A DNA stretch of 64,000 nt, from assembly GCA_023439045.1 (NCBI GenBank), contig JAEXOY010000034.1, positions 1-64,000 on the forward strand. The letters run 5' to 3'. The stretch comes from Bacillota bacterium. Lineage in GTDB: Bacteria; Bacillota; Clostridia; Acetivibrionales; DSM-1351. Positions 62,028 through 64,000 of the stretch are shown here, in pieces (positions within the stretch are counted from its first letter, which is position 1; each line of letters opens with the position of its first letter). The translations under genes were made by a program, and so were the position numbers. The notes under the pieces are model-generated. The model saw only the letters and a program-made list of their open reading frames with translations, did not search any database and was not told the DNA's origin.

Positions 62028-64000
62028 TTAATTAATAAAGTACTCTTTCTTTTCAGTATGTGTGAGTGTTCTTCCATCTAGCTGTTTAGCCGCTTCTTCA
62101 GATAGCATTTTGAAGTCATAAAGAGGAAGAGAACCCAGTGTACCTACAGTATAAACATATAGAGTACTGCAATCCTTTGATACTAATCTTAAATTTGGTA
62201 TCTCTGCTAGTATTTCATAGTCCTTGTTTATAACATAGCCTTTATTAGAACAGTAAATAATCATGTTATCAGAGTTTTTGAGTTTTTGACAATAAAGGGG
62301 AGAAGCATCTAGTTTTTTGAAGCTGCTAATTAAACTGAGAGATGAAGAATCGTAAATATTAACATCATTGTTTTTTAGGATAACAAATAACTTGCTATCA
62401 TTATCAAGGAAGCCAACCGAACTTACAAAGGTTGATGATATACCTAGCTCTAATTTAGGCTGCTTTGTATTATCAAAGTTGTATATCTTTAGCTCATCAT
62501 TGACCGAATCTATAATAGCAAATTGAGACGTATGCTGCCCAACTGCAAAAGCTGAAAATTTTCCATCTGTTTCTTCCATCTTTTTGGTGGTGTTATTTAA
62601 TATAGCCCATTTTGAAGAATCTGAAAGCAGACAGTACTTATTATCTGAGGAAATAGCTTTTGCTTCAAGTTCAGTTTCAATAGAAAACTGCTCTTTAAAG
62701 CTACTGTCATAAAAATTAGTTTTTTCTGAATCGACAACAGCTATTAATGTATTGTCTGGGCTTACAACAACATGGGAGAATTCTGGCAAGGCTAGTGTTT
62801 TAGTCTGTGTTAGTGTAGTAGCATCATAAAGATAAAGGTGGTTATTACCAATTACTAGTAGTTTTTTGTCGTTGTTAATAAAATATGATTTATTAATTTT
62901 ATCATTACTATCAATTGATATTTTACCAATAAGTTCATTTGAATTTATATCATATACCTCTGCAAATGAGCTATCATAGCCACTGAGCAGTATATACCTC
63001 TCAGACTCACTAAGTATGGTTTCCATATTGCCATTAGCGTCACATAGCTTTTTATATAGGGCACCTGTATTATATTTGTAAATAATCACATTGGCAGAAT
63101 TATATGGGAGTACTGATATTAACCCCTTTATAAACATGACCTCTTTTACTGTGCCTGCACTTGGAGTCATATTTGCGTATGCGTCAAAGCCATGCTCTAA
63201 TTCTGAAATCGAAACGTCACCGCTTTTGGTAGCACACAATACTAGTGCTGAATCGTTTCCTAAGGGCACATAATTAGATATTGTACTAGCCTTTCCAATA
63301 ATAGTATTTATTCTTCCGTCTGAGGTGAAAATCGTGCATAATGAATCATTTGCCACAAAGGCTAAAAGACTGTTGTTATTGAGAAGATTTAATTGCTCTA
63401 CATAAGCTCTTTCTGATTTATACTCCCAAAGCTTTTGACCGTCTAGCATACTAAAACTGCATATAACACCCTTTCCTTTATCAAAAGCACTCTTATCACT
63501 AAGGCTGCCATCACAACTAGAAACATAAAGAGTGTCATTGTTTTTGAAGGTCATAGAGGTAATCCAAGTATATTCAACATTAACAGTGTACTTTACAGTT
63601 TTGTCAACTAAGTTAAATATAGCCACACCACCTTCTCCAGTATCTAAAATGGACGTGGTGGATACTGCTAGTAATGACCCATCAGGGGAGAAGGCCATAG
63701 TAGACCCTATGCTTCTTCCTTCCTTATCAATATAGCTGAAGACTTGAGAGCCTGTTAATGAATCTAAAATTACTATGTCAGAGAAATTTAATACAGCTAG
63801 ATACTTTCTATCACTGCTAATTATAATGTTTGATACATGAAGATCACTTAGTTTCCAATCGACGTTAAAGGTGGCGGTGGAAATGCAAAACACGCCCTCG
63901 CTAGTTCCGTATACAATTTGCTTATCATTTATATAAAATATACTATTATCATTTGGAAGGCTTATGGACCTATCCGACTTTTTTATTAGTTTTCCACTTT
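62028..64000 (-). CDS. Beta-propeller-like protein, 5' end outside window
   Basis: The minus-strand frame is open from the right edge to TAA 62028-62030, about 656 codons so far. Repeated phrases such as YLAVLNFSDIVILDSLTGSQV, FSPDGSLLAVSTT and VVSPDNTLIAVVDSEKTNFYD show WD40/quinoprotein-like blades. The GTG at 63893 is not the real start, because the reading continues upstream as NDKQIVYGTSEGVF without a stop. The N-terminal part, which may hold a kinase or membrane anchor, lies beyond the window. It converges with the polyamine operon. Confidence 0.7.
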   Translation of the reverse strand, partial: SGKLIKKSDRSISLPNDNSIFYINDKQIVYGTSEGVFCISTATFNVDWKLSDLHVSNIIISSDRKYLAVLNFSDIVILDSLTGSQVFSYIDKEGRSIGSTMAFSPDGSLLAVSTTSILDTGEGGVAIFNLVDKTVKYTVNVEYTWITSMTFKNNDTLYVSSCDGSLSDKSAFDKGKGVICSFSMLDGQKLWEYKSERAYVEQLNLLNNNSLLAFVANDSLCTIFTSDGRINTIIGKASTISNYVPLGNDSALVLCATKSGDVSISELEHGFDAYANMTPSAGTVKEVMFIKGLISVLPYNSANVIIYKYNTGALYKKLCDANGNMETILSESERYILLSGYDSSFAEVYDINSNELIGKISIDSNDKINKSYFINNDKKLLVIGNNHLYLYDATTLTQTKTLALPEFSHVVVSPDNTLIAVVDSEKTNFYDSSFKEQFSIETELEAKAISSDNKYCLLSDSSKWAILNNTTKKMEETDGKFSAFAVGQHTSQFAIIDSVNDELKIYNFDNTKQPKLELGISSTFVSSVGFLDNDSKLFVILKNNDVNIYDSSSLSLISSFKKLDASPLYCQKLKNSDNMIIYCSNKGYVINKDYEILAEIPNLRLVSKDCSTLYVYTVGTLGSLPLYDFKMLSEEAAKQLDGRTLTHTEKKEYFIN

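Overview
The window looks like chromosome from an AT-rich, spore-forming, motile Clostridia member, probably close to the Ruminiclostridium/Clostridium cellulolyticum group. Supporting signs are the low GC, strong GGAGG ribosome-binding sites, lipoprotein-type binding proteins, an S-layer-like exoprotein, CotF-type spore coat genes and a chemotaxis operon. The species name is inference. No tRNA, rRNA, CRISPR array or intact insertion sequence was seen.

Layout. 150-5874 is a six-gene ribose-type sugar ABC operon (binding lipoprotein, fused ATPase, permease, ribokinase-family kinase, SIS isomerase, RbsD/FucU mutarotase). 6284-9319 is a large S-layer-like protein with a 100-residue tandem duplication. 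9320-12540 is an accessory patch: a relic of an XRE regulator, a fragment of an effector-binding domain, a probable structured non-coding RNA (possibly raiA-type), a GC-richer multidomain secreted protein, and then the intact XRE gene with a dyad operator. 13216-23637 is a MalT-like LuxR regulator followed by MCP-cheA-cheW-cheR-cheB and a PAS/HD-GYP phosphodiesterase; a repeated dyad sits before the promoter of this operon. 23726-27045 holds an AraC regulator between two genes that each carry a one-base frameshift (epoxide hydrolase; DUF2935). 27346-30268 is a sulfur/thiol redox pair (rhodanese, CoA-disulfide reductase-rhodanese) and a metallo-beta-lactamase-fold hydrolase.

30646-41101 is the most unusual region: eight tightly packed genes encoding a CarS/CdsA-like CDP-lipid synthase, two rifampin-phosphotransferase-like dikinases, PssA, Psd, a UbiA-family prenyltransferase, a GNAT protein and an AMP-forming acyl ligase. 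Together they could make a dedicated, possibly isoprenoid or N-acylated phospholipid; CarS, UbiA, serine transferase and decarboxylase recall the layout of archaeal lipid synthesis.

41246-43911 is a LytTR two-component pair. 44703-47001 has two CotF gene pairs flanking a zinc dehydrogenase. 47049-49666 is an ABC-2 exporter. 49898-52068 is an MFS drug pump with its MarR repressor and a clear operator. 52324-53733 is a Bcr/CflA pump with a repeat-bearing N-terminus. 54466-61886 is a polyamine operon: a P-II protein lacking the usual T-loop tyrosine, PotABCD, an aldehyde dehydrogenase and a putrescine aminotransferase, preceded by two tandem terminator-like hairpins. 62028-64000 is the 3' part of a beta-propeller-like gene that runs off the right edge.

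Three separate short tandem-repeat tracts (18, 42 and 17 bp units) occur within 26 kb, two of them in frame inside genes.
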